Below, in pieces: positions 46,309 to 56,278 of a DNA stretch of 64,000 nt. Source of the DNA: Micropterix aruncella. Lineage: Eukaryota; Arthropoda; Insecta; Lepidoptera; Micropterigidae. Positions within the stretch are counted from its first letter, which is position 1. Each line of letters starts with the position of its first letter. A program made the translations under genes and the position numbers. Where the stretch lies: NCBI GenBank assembly GCA_944548615.1, contig OX155951.1:17298718-17362717 (forward strand), given 5' to 3'. A model generated the notes under the pieces. That model did no database searches, was not told where the DNA came from, and was given only the letters and a program-made list of their open reading frames with translations.

Positions 46309-47033
46309 TACGAGGCGTATTTCGAAAGTAAGTACCGTTTCATTCTAGCGCCACGGCAGCGCTGCGGTCGGCGTTTCGCGCATGTGCGCGACGTCTTCCT
46401 TATTCACTGGCTCTCAATTAACGCTATTTTGGTTGCTCTACGTTTCGTTTTCAGTTTGCTGTGCACATTTAAAATGTTTACAACAATTAGTGATCCAACC
46501 AACTGTGAGATTCGTGCTGTAATTAGATTTTTGAATACAAGGAATGCGAAACCGGCCAAACTTTATCGTCAAGTTAAAGATATGTACGGTGAAGACGCGA
46601 TGGGTGATGGAATAGTGAGAAAGTGGGTTAGAATGTTTAATGAAGGTCGAACAAATATCCACAATGAGGTTCGGAGTGGTCGGCCTTCTGTTGACAACGA
46701 TGATTTGGTATGGAAAGTTGATGAATAAATCCATGAAAACAGACGTTTCACAATGACAACGCTTTCAAACGAATTTCCGCAAATTTCACGTTTGTTTTGT
46801 ACGAAACTGTTAGTGACCGCTTAGATTATCGTTTCTATGACGGCGGAAATTGTCTATGACGAAAGTTTAGGACAGCTGGCCACTCGCTACGACAAGCATT
46901 TGAACGTTGGCGGAAACTATGTAAAAATGTAGTTTAAGGTATGCTCTTTCATGTGAAAAAAAAAATTGTTTTAAAAAAAATGTTTTACAAGTTTTTTTTC
47001 TAAACGCTACTTACTTTTCGAATACGCCTCGTA
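46309..47033 (+). mobile_element. Internally deleted mariner-like element with both ends kept
   Basis: The left end CGAGGCGTATTTCGAAAGTA and right end inverse CGAGGCGTATTCGAAAAGTA give ~30-bp terminal repeats with two or three differences, flanked by TA/TATA on both sides. Between them is only the start and the very end of a transposase gene. At 725 bp it is about half the length of a complete element of this type. Ends that match this well could still be mobilised by a complete partner. Confidence 0.85.
46474..46932 (+). pseudogene. mariner-like transposase, N-terminus joined to C-terminus
   Basis: MFTTISDPTNCEIRAVIRFL, YGEDAMGDGIVRKWVRMFNE, GRTNIHNEVRSGRPSVDNDD and LVWKVDE form the helix-turn-helix part. 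TAA at 46,726-46,728 replaces the expected Lys. The same frame continues IHENRRFTMTTLSNEFPQIS, then after a frame change LYETVSDRLDYR, and then jumps to LGQLATRYDKHLNVGGNYVK and a final stop, the normal C-terminus of this family. The whole DDE catalytic core is absent. It is inactive. Confidence 0.85.
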
Positions 47034-47460
47034 TAATCATATCCAGGCCAACTTTTTCAGACAATAGGTGTTCCAAAATGCCGAATAACATATAGTTAAT
47101 CGTAGAGCTTGTATGACGGCGAGACAGAAACGTCATACGCGATAGTAAGCATGATGTAACATATCGACATTGAGCAATAGCGGTATCTGCGGTCGAGAGC
47201 CAATTACAAGTAGCCAGAAGGCGAGGGCAGGAGGTCGGCAGCTGCGCCGGACATCATTCATCACTCGCCCCGTTGATGGATAAATCGTTTTCCCATATCT
47301 CACTCACTAGACTAAGTATCCCCTCACAGATACGAGTACACATGTCGCAAGGGTACAGAAAAATGTTTCCAGAAATTTTAGTGTGTTCACTTGTGCACAC
47401 AAGTGCGTTCACATTACTTTCCTTGCCTGGAAAGTAAAACCCTCTTTCTCTGCGTACTTT
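47034..47460. other. Mostly unassigned, Fam-Q-like end
   Basis: At 47,385-47,445, GTTCACTTGTGCACACAAGT and TTACTTTCCTTGCCTGGAAAGTA resemble the outer end of Fam-Q repeats. Confidence 0.35.
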
Positions 47461-47829
47461 TCACATTAAAACGTCCTTTTGTGAAACAACAGTCGCTGCA
47501 AAGTCGAGTGACTCTTTAACGCTGTCGATGTTAATAATATCTTCAGAATTAAAATCCTTAGATTCGCAGCGCTGCCCTAAAAATACACAAAACGTTTCCA
47601 GCTGGCGACAAAGTAACCTCATTAAATATTTGAATAATTTATCGGCTAAGTGCTTGCTTCTACGATTCTCATTTAAGTGAACACTCGATCGACACGATCG
47701 AATCGACCTTTTTTCCCTGCGGATGGAAAACAATGGAAATGAGGAAGGGGCTGCTAGGCCTTTTTTGCGGTGGGGTTGGAGATCGGGAAGACTTTTATTA
47801 CCATCTTCAGAGCAAATAAGGAAAACCAA
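47461..47829 (-). CDS. Unrecognised 122-codon frame
   Basis: A minus-strand open frame with mixed composition, basic in the middle ([20 protein letters not shown]) and ending [21 protein letters not shown] do not recognise a family, domain, signal peptide or membrane segment. It begins close to the (TA)n tract and has no visible promoter or splice signals. A chance frame or a transposon remnant are equally likely. Confidence 0.2.
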   Translation of the reverse strand: MVFLICSEDGNKSLPDLQPHRKKGLAAPSSFPLFSIRREKRSIRSCRSSVHLNENRRSKHLADKLFKYLMRLLCRQLETFCVFLGQRCESKDFNSEDIINIDSVKESLDFAATVVSQKDVLM

Positions 47830-47876
47830 TTATAGCATAACAATAAGCTAAAGCAGACGAATCTAGCGAATTATAT

Positions 47877-48091
<215 letters not shown>

Positions 48092-48135
48092 TAATATTAT
48101 AAATAAATTCATACATATAATATGATAGTAGGTAT

Positions 48136-50215
48136 AAAAATAATAATAATAATAATAATAAAACTCTTTATTCTTAAGAAAAGGCGAGCTTATTGCCAGT
48201 GTTAGAATATATAAAATATAAATAAATATATAACACGATCACACCCGAGACCTCAATAATTTTTCACAGTCTTCCCTAGATTTATTTAACAGCCAAGTTG
48301 CCACCACTCTTCTAAACGTAGCGTAAGGTACGTCGGCCGTTTAAACGTCCATTGTCAGTATATTGTAAAGCTTTGGAGCTAGAAATGTATAATGTCTTTG
48401 TCCGTACGTCGTGTTCATTTTTAACTTCGGTTGTCTGTATCGATTTCTAGTGTCATGTCCGTGGTCCCGAAGTTTAATAGTGGTAGTCCTGTCATTCCTC
48501 TGGAAGTACATCAAGACCGCTCTTATGTATAACTGTCGAATGTCCATTACGTTGAAGTCTATGTATAATTGTTCGGATGGGAAACAGAGCGGTCTTCTAT
48601 TAATAACCACCCTAATGAGGGCTTTCTGGGCCTTTATTGCCGGGTCAAGGATTGATTTAGCCGCTCCACCCCATCCTATCTGTCCGTATGTAATTATTGG
48701 TTGCGCTAGTACGTAGTAAGTCGTTTTAAGCATAGATGGGCTAAGTATATTTCTAATATTTTTAAATATGTAAATTAGTTTCCTAAGTCGTGTCGCAGTC
48801 TGGTCAACTTGCTTGTGCCATCTCAGGAAGCCGTCTATCAGGATACCTAAGTATTTTATACATGACGTGCGTTCCAGCGGTTGGCACATGCAGTTTGTCC
48901 CTTCACAGTTGTGTAATAGTAGATGTTTTTCTAGTCCCGGTTGATTCCGCCCATCTATGCTAAAGGTCATGTATTTCGTTTTTCCTATGTTAAGCGTCAG
49001 TAGATGTTCATTTAGCCAGTCATGTGTCTGATTGAGTCCTTTCTTTGCCTTTACAAATACAGACTCCCAGGTGTTACTCTCAAACAAAAGCACTGTGTCA
49101 TCGGCAAAAGATGCAATAACACCTGGTATTTCCTGCCTACAAAGGTCATCTATGTAAATCAAAAACAATATTGGTCCTAATGTTGAGGAACGCCGTAGTC
49201 AATATTCATCCAGTTACTTATTGTGTCATTTAGTTTCACTCGTTGTGTTCGTCCTGTAATATAACTTCGGAACCAGTCCAGTTCTATGTCTCGTATACCA
49301 ATCTGCTGTAGTTTGTCTAATAGTTTTATGTAATATACTGTGTGAAAAGCTTTGGCCAAATCAAGGAACACTCCAAGGCATTTTCGGTTACTGTCAACAT
49401 TTTTTGAAATAAATTTTGTCACTTTTAATATAGCGTCCTGGATGCCCATGTTTGACCTAAAGCCGTATTGTCCTGCCGATAGTAGTGAATTGGTTTCCAG
49501 GTAGTCAGTCAGTTGTTTCTTTACGTGTCGTTCTATAATTTTGCTAAGTGAGTTAAGTAGAGATATTGGTCTGTAGTTTGTCAATTCCGTTTTATTACCC
49601 CCTTTGAAGAGCGGCAACACAATGGCTTCCTTAAGGTGATTTGGGAATAAACCATGTTCGATACTGCAATTGAAGATATGCACAAGTGGTGGCGCGATTT
49701 CCTTAGCTGCAATTTTCAACATTTTTGCACTTATATGATCGGGACCACTTGCTGTGTCAGTCTTCAGTTCCTTGATTAGTGTCAATACGTCCAACTCTGT
49801 TAGTTTCGAGAGTGGAATTTTTTGTGCTGTCTTTAGCGTTGTGTTAGATCCCATTGCATCCGGTGCAGACAATTTATCTAATTTAAACTTCATCGCTAGT
49901 CTCTTTCCCACGTTCACAAAGTAACTGTTAACCGTATTCGCTATGTCAGTTTTGTCAGTGTACTTTACGCCATTCAAATTTATTTCGCCAATCGATGTCC
50001 TGTTTTACTCTACGTTGCTAAGTTCTTTCACTACTGACCATACCGTTATAGGGTTGTAATTGTTTTGTTCTATTTTCTGTCGATAATATGTCTCTTTTGA
50101 ACTTCTTAAGATGTCGGTGCATATTTTTATGTATTTCTTGTAATATGTGTGTAGTGCTTCGTTCTGTGGAAATCTGCGTGTCTGTTGGTGAAGTTTGTCG
50201 CGTCAGCATATAAGT
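48136..50215 (-). mobile_element. LINE (CR1/jockey-like), ~2.1 kb, 5'-truncated
   Basis: The minus strand carries the linker and reverse-transcriptase part of ORF2, a 3' UTR of ~180 bp, and a (TTA)n tail (plus-strand AATAATAAT at 48,140-48,160). The endonuclease domain and ORF1 are missing. It is the most complete retroelement in the window. Confidence 0.9.
48341..50209 (-). pseudogene. LINE ORF2 reverse transcriptase, frameshifted
   Basis: From the 5' side: linker fragments in shifting frames (ILQEIHKNMHRHLKKFKRDI), then open from NGVKYTDKTDIANTVNSYFV through palm motifs LTNYRPISLLNSLSKIIE, LLSAGQYGFRSNMGIQDAI, CLGVFLDLAKAFHTVYY (motif A; the LDL Asp is kept, the second Asp of AFD is His) and MNIDYGVPQ. 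A frameshift near 49,180 splits PQ from STLGPILFLIYIDDLC. The second frame has IASFADDTVLLF (catalytic FADD), LNIGKTKYMTF, CIKYLGILIDGFLRWHKQV, YGQIGWGGAAKSI, KAQKALIRVVINRRPLCF and FLAPKLYNILTMDV, then stop. All polymerase motifs are there, but the frameshifts inactivate it. Confidence 0.9.
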
Positions 50216-51419
50216 TCAGCAACATATAATAAGTTCGCATATAAGTTCAGCAAAAAAAAAAAATAAGAAGAAAACAAACAATAAACCCATAATGACGCAG
50301 GGGACACAATAGGGAGGGGAAAATTTGGCGTACTGACAACCACTTTAACCGCGCCCTGTAATCGGACACGTGATCACGCTTATACATTTTTGAAACATTC
50401 AAGTTTGTTGCGTTTTTTCTCTGATAAATCGAGACAAGCCATATTTGTATAGTCAAGAAAGGTTAGAGGAGAGCAACTATTCACATTGCACGCATGCAAT
50501 TTTAAAAATCTTCTCATTTTTATATCATACACACAACACTCTTCGAATAAAAAAAAAACCACAAATGTACAATGTTTATTCACTGAGGAAATGCGCATAA
50601 AAATAGTATCATAGTGTAATAAAAGACTATGATAATACTTTTTTGTTATTAAAAAGGATGGTAACTTTTCGTGGAACCCGACTTGTGGCTTAGAGGCAAC
50701 ATTTAGGCAAGCCTATTTTTAGCATCACGCGCAAAATTAATGATTATTTAACGGGGGCATGACTAACCTTTTTTCTTTTTCTTTCGATCTCACAATAATT
50801 CAAACGTCGACGCTACGTGATAGAATCAGTAAAGGAGCAGAAACACTAGTCTGAGTACAATACGCCTCTTGGGAGACGTTACTGATACCTACATATCCCC
50901 AGATTATTTAGTCTTACTATTCTCACATTACTGTGTTGCAATTTAATATTTTTCCCAAAACGTAGGGTCTACTCTTTCTGGCCAGACTGTATGTAGCCCG
51001 CGCGACCTGTTACGTAAGTATTTTTTTAATATTCATTTTTCGCTGTTTGCTGTATGCAATTCATTATTTTAATTTATTAATTATGTGTTTTAGTTCTGTA
51101 GATGTTTATTACAAATAACAATTGCATATTTAGATTTTTTATTTCCAGGGAAGCTACGGATAGAAAACTGACGCGTGCTCATATTGAAGCATGACTTCAA
51201 GAAGCGGACTACATTGAGCCCGTTGAAGGAGATTTCTTTAGTTAGGGAAGTTTTGAGTTGTTCTGTAATTGAGTTTTAAGAAAAGGGTATTTTTTGTTAT
51301 AATATTTTTTTAAGGTAATTAATCAGCGGTTTATTTAAAAAAAATCGAAATCAAAATTTGTAGTCCGCGCGAAGATTTGTAGTCTATATTTGTAATCCGC
51401 GCGACCACTAGAGTGATTT
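50216..51419. other. No recognised element
   Basis: ATAAGTTCAGCAA and ATAAGTTCGCA words repeat at 50,203-50,250. At about 51,155-51,235 the plus strand has short coding-like pieces (HIEA, QEADYIEPVEGDFFS). Frames of 69-72 codons are unassigned. Confidence 0.35.
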
Positions 51420-51560
51420 ATTGAGGCGTAAACACTGCAGGGTTAAATAACAAAGATATCGTAAAATATTGTGATTATTTTAGTAAGTCAATCAAGCAAA
51501 GGCCTCTGGGCCTTTGCGCAATGCACCACCTCGCATCTTAGTAGCTACGCCACTGATCCT
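51420..51560 (-). repeat. Dispersed repeat ending CAGTGGCGTAG, copy 2
   Basis: Homologous to 26,325-26,460. A GCAGGGTTAAATAAC word stands at its left border. Confidence 0.5.
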
Positions 51561-53324
51561 GACCTTAATCATATTTTCCCGCCAAATCTATGGGACATCT
51601 GTCCAACTTTCACATAGCATTGAAGTCTCCCACTTACATTATAAGCTTGTATTGTTATATAAAATAGTATTGGGTCCTTACCTATGTAATTGTTGTTTTT
51701 TCACACTGGCCAATTTGAACTTGGGTTTGTTGGAATTTCAAATTCAAATGAATTTCAAATTCAATTTAATCCAAGCCCATTTTATTCGTTTTGAATAATC
51801 ATCTGTTTATTTCTCTTTCCTTATATCGTCGTTTATATTTGGCCAAATATTTTAGTTTGGGTAACCATGGTAAAGTTGAAAATTTACAATATTTTCAAAT
51901 ATGAGATCCTGTGTCTGTGTTTTCCATTACAGCTTCTTGCAGTCTGGCTATACTGTTACCTTAGATGTGTACTGTTAAGAACTTCAAACAATGATGGAGA
52001 AGCTCGTGATTGAATAACCGAGCCTAGTCAATCGCTCATCGCCACTGCTTCTGTATGACAACATATAACCACAGATTTCACTGCAAACAGTCGCAACGTT
52101 GCAGGAGTTGCGGCTGGAGATCCTTGGTTACTCACCATATTTGCCAGACCTTGCTTCAATAGAGTTTCTTTTTTTTTCAGAATTTATATAACTTTTTACA
52201 ATGGAAAAAAATCTACTTTGAAGAGCCGGTGAAAACCGCCTTCAAAGCATTCATTGGTTCCTGTCCACGAGAGGTTTACAGTAGAGGAAATAAGCAAGTC
52301 CCATTAAAATGACAAATCTGCATAGATAAAAAGGGTTAATATTTCTGTTAATTAAATATACCTATATATATTTCATATAAAGTTTTTGGCCCTTAATTTC
52401 CTTTATAGAACTTCATGGGTAAAAACCCAACATTTGATTAGTTGGGTCCGTTGGAAATAGTGGTAATTCCCAACAGTCGTTAGGCGAACGCCATTGTTAC
52501 GGTCATATATTTCCAGCGAAGCGGTGTGGGCGTTTCATATAGCAATTCGGTCAACCGATCACTAATCAAATACTTTTCGACCGCGGAGAATGGCAGCTAA
52601 ACCTAACGATATTGCTTAATAACACGAGGAAACCTCACATAATCCAATTCACTGAGAAACCCGATCTTTATTGGCAAATTTATTAAGGGATGTCTAGAGC
52701 GCGTTACTCTATTTCGAAATTTTCTTCGCTAATCTGTTTTATTGATCGATGGTAAGAGCTGACAAGCTATAGGATTCTGTACATGAAATGGATTGAGAAA
52801 ATATCATACAAACTAACGTCTGAGAAATCACATTTTCATACGTACAGTCGTCAAATTTTGAATAGCTATCCAAATTAGTACAGATACAGATTATCGAAAT
52901 AATTTTATAAATAGGCCTGTGCGTTCTTAAGTTATTAAATTTAAAACTGCTGGACTTAAAAAGCACAGTAACATTTAATCGAAATATTCGATTTGAAATA
53001 TTCTTTCTCCAATTAAGTTTTTTTAAAAATTGGGAAGCGTTGATTACATTTGGGGGCCGTTCATAAACCAAGACAGGAAGCTGACATACAAACGGACGGC
53101 TTAAAAATCACATTTTAGCCGTACCCTTTTTCAAACTGTGTATAAATATTTACAGTTACATGTTTACGTAACCAAATCAAAATTTAACCTATCAAATGTT
53201 TATAGTTTTCGCTGTTATTAGCGGGGGGCGTACATTTGCTCTTTTTAGCACAGTCTGTGTCGCATTTTGAATTTTAATTTTTTAACACTCATAATTATGG
53301 CAATAATAATGTTGTAATTGCTGT
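51561..53324. other. No recognised element
   Basis: AT-rich. The 94- and 110-codon frames have no recognised domain. This is the longest stretch in the right half without an assignable feature. Confidence 0.4.
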
Positions 53325-54013
53325 GGTGAACGGTTTCGTGTAGCTTGGGCCACAAGATCCATTTTGTTCCCGGATCGGCTCCTATTCAGATTCAGCTCCT
53401 ATTCAAAAGCCTCCTCGAGTGGAACGCTACCCTGGGTAAGACTTCCGTGTCTCAGGTCTCAGAGCTGGTGGACCAGTTTCTCCCGGCGGGATTGTATCCC
53501 GGCGCCACTGGACGGTTTGCGCACCGGTTGTGCATTTTGACTAATTGCTGAAGGGGTCTGGAGACTATGGAAATACACTGTTTCTTAAGCAGCGGGGGTG
53601 GATATTGACCTGTTGTCATGCCACTCTTGAAATGACCTTGGGCCACTCGATCCCGTGTGGCACTACGGGCAAAGAACGCTCAGGTCCGCGATAAATTCGA
53701 ACTGAATTACCGCTGTAATGCATTGGTAGAGGTCGCGTAAGCGACTTCGGACTCGGGAGGACGGAGGTATCCTGAAGGTTAATTCCAGACGGAGATATCC
53801 TGCCAAAACTGGTAGTTAGGGGGTGAGGCTGCCCGCTGGATACCTTTCCCGGTACCTCGCCGTAAGGCGTTGGACTCTAACGGGTTGCTGGTGAACTAGA
53901 CAGTAGATTGTCTTGTCCCCAAGTCTTCTACGCTCATCCCATGGCTGAAAGAATGATCTATATCGTTATACCAGCCTGCAGTGAAGCGTTCGCCCGTTGT
54001 AGTCCACACCTCT
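53325..54013 (+). mobile_element. Fam-G element, copy D, full length, sense on plus
   Basis: It starts GGTGAACGGTTTCGTGTAGC, shows a short internal duplication (GCTCCTATTCAGATTCAGCT then CCTATTC), and ends CGTTCGCCCGTTGTAGTCCA. Order and spacing of the inner landmarks match copies B and C. A 68-codon frame near the start is similar in B and C. No target duplication could be fixed. Confidence 0.75.
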
Positions 54014-54179
54014 ATCCTGTTTCTATTCTTTATGTGTTCTGTTTTATGTTTTGCTCCTTATGGATGTACTATGTACTAATAATAATTTTAATGGTTCTTA
54101 TTATTCATTTTTATGTTTATATTACATTTTCACGGATCAGTCATAACTGTAATATTTATTTGTTTATGAATAAAATGCT
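54014..54179. other. AT-rich spacer between two Fam-G copies
   Basis: No features. The adjacent Fam-G copies have the same orientation. Confidence 0.5.
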
Positions 54180-54379
54180 GGAAAAGGTAACGGCTGCCCG
54201 CTAGTTACCTTTTCCGGTGCCTCGCCGTAAGGCGTTGGCCTGTGGCGGGCAGGTGGCGGAGCTTGACGGTGGATTGTTTGGTCCTAAGTTTTCTGCGCTC
54301 ACCTCACGGGAGACAGTATGATACATTTTGTTATAACTTTCTGAGGTGACGGGTTCCCCCGTTGTAGTTGACAACTCTA
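54180..54379 (+). mobile_element. Fam-G element, truncated copy E with snap-back end
   Basis: Only the half ending CCCCCGTTGTAGTTGACAAC is present. At the truncated side, GGAAAAGGTAAC (54,180-54,191) is the exact inverse of GTTACCTTTTCC (54,204-54,215), the latter being normal family sequence. Confidence 0.8.
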
Positions 54380-54814
54380 TTTGTTGTAATTGCTCTATAT
54401 TTGGGTATTTCCTCGAAACTTTGTCCTTTAGTAGACCGCATAATATGTTACCTGTATTTGAGTTGAGCCGCGGTTTTAAGGATGTCACAGAAGGTGAGTA
54501 TTATATGTTAACCGGAAGATATTCCAAAACTTTGTAGCACGCACGCTGAAAAATATGAAGAAAAGTCAGTTCTGTTCCTAAAGGTTGGACTTTTTTCCGT
54601 ATACTTTGAAGGATTTTAAAAGATTGCTAGAGCCCGAATGAAGTGGTAGACCGTGGGCTGGAATAGGTCTAAAAGAAAGGACGGTGACGACGATGAGAGA
54701 ACTCGAAAACGAGCGAAACTAGTTGAGCATTTTTTTTAATTGCGAAAAAATTTTCACGTATACTTATTAACTTACAAATTGTTTATTATCCCTGTACCAA
54801 AGCCCCAAAAAATC
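54380..54814. other. No recognised element
   Basis: Mixed sequence, frames up to 95 codons without recognised domain. Confidence 0.4.
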
Positions 54815-55570
54815 GGTTGTGTCACCCCAAAACTTTCTCGCCAAGTAGCCAGGTAGGTACTTATTTCCCCTGAATATTCATTACATATATAAAGTCGATG
54901 AGCTGTTCTCGAAAAATCCTGTTAATATGCGGCGCATCGCAATGAAAATTTGAATTTCGAACGCGCGTCATCTCATTCAATTTAAAAACCAAATTGCAAA
55001 CGCGGGTCACCGTGAGCCTTCGAGTTTTAATTTCGAACAATCCACGCATTCCAAACCTCGCCGCTTTTAAGGGACTAATATTTAATTAATGTATGCCGAA
55101 CTTTAAATACTGTTTGTGTCGCATGTATATGAGATATTCCAGCCGAAATTTCGCAATGTGATTTTGGCCCAACAAGGCCACAGTGTACTGTGTAATTTAA
55201 AATATATATATTTTATATATACATATAGACTTAGAAGTCTAATATTTCGAGATAAAAGCTCTCTTGCGCGCCCTCTGGTGGACCGATATTACGACATCTT
55301 TTCAACTCTTGACCAAATGATGCCTGCATGCAAATTTCAGCGCAATCGGATGAAGGATATCGTAGAATAATACACAAAAATAGATAGATACACACACAAA
55401 TAGTTTTCAGTCTGGAAATTGTCCTAATCGTGGAATTGGGGCGGAAGGGGGGCGGAAGGGGGGCGGAAGGGGGGCGGAAGGGGGGGGGGGGAAGAGGACA
55501 AATTATATTAATATACCCATCTCGTTTTTTTTGCGCGTTCACAGTACTTCCCTTTCTGGTCGGTTGGTGG
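54815..55570 (-). repeat. Fam-Q dispersed repeat, long copy 4, split by Fam-G copy H
   Basis: Parallel to 44,195-44,850 throughout. The match resumes for a few bases right of copy H (GTTGGTGGACCGGGAAAG at 56,271). Confidence 0.85.
55436..55493 (+). repeat. G-rich minisatellite, GGGGCGGAAG unit
   Basis: Four units in tandem followed by a long G run. Strong G-quadruplex pattern. It sits at the place where Fam-Q copy 3 has a G run too (44,771-44,781). Confidence 0.9.
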
Positions 55571-56265
55571 TTGGTTCCTAATGGTTCCGTGCAGCTTGGG
55601 TGGTGTTGTCCAAATTGTTCCTGTCCTCTGGCCTGTCCAACTCACGGTTCAACTCAACTATCTGGCTTAAGGACCGCTGTAAGCTTCCGCCACGGCTGTA
55701 ATCCTGCAGTCGGAGGCGGTTGGGTTCAGAGGATCGCGGATTCAGGGGAATACCTTAGGCGGAACTGGTCAATTGAAGCACTATCTGCACTTGCGGAACA
55801 AAACTTAGAAAGCCCCAGCCGGCTAATAACGAGCGGGGTCTAGATCCGTATGTTTCCGCAGTGTAGTTGTCGACCTGACGTCTTCTACCCTTAAATCGAT
55901 CCTACGGCCACCCGATCCCGAGTGACCATGGTGGGTAAAGGGCGTCGCGGTCCGCAAAATATTCAAACTGAATAGCCGCTGACGTCAGGTAGAGGGCGCG
56001 CAAGCGACCTCGAACCCATGACCAGACCGGAGGACGGAGTAATCCGGCCAAATCTGGTAGTAAGGGCGTGAGGTTGGCCCGCTGTTTCCACTTTCCAGTG
56101 CCCCGCGTTTAGGGCGTCGGTTTCTTATGGGCATGTTGGTGGAACTAGACTGTGGACTGTGTTGTCCCTAAGTCTCTGTGTAATCAGCTTGCTTAAAGAA
56201 CGATCTATATCGTTATAACAGCCTGGGGTGTCGGGTTCGCTCGTTGCAGACGACAGCTCCAAAGT
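55571..56265 (+). mobile_element. Fam-G element, copy H, 13-bp target duplication, inserted in Fam-Q
   Basis: GGTCGGTTGGTGG (55,558-55,570) and GGTCAGTTGGTGG (56,266-56,278) enclose it, with one difference. The start is TTGGTTCCTAATGGTTCCGT and GCAGCTTGGG, the end TTGCAGACGACAGC. The middle is more divergent than B, C and D (CAAGCGACCTCGAACCCATG, TTCTTATGGGCATG). Confidence 0.8.
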
Positions 56266-56278
56266 GGTCAGTTGGTGG

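Noticed and set aside
48411..48716. 101-codon plus-strand frame
   Set aside because: Antisense to the LINE reverse-transcriptase relic.
51155..51447. piggyBac-like element ending at GCAGGG-TTAA
   Set aside because: Only one TTAA-adjacent end and tiny peptide pieces; no matching opposite end was found.
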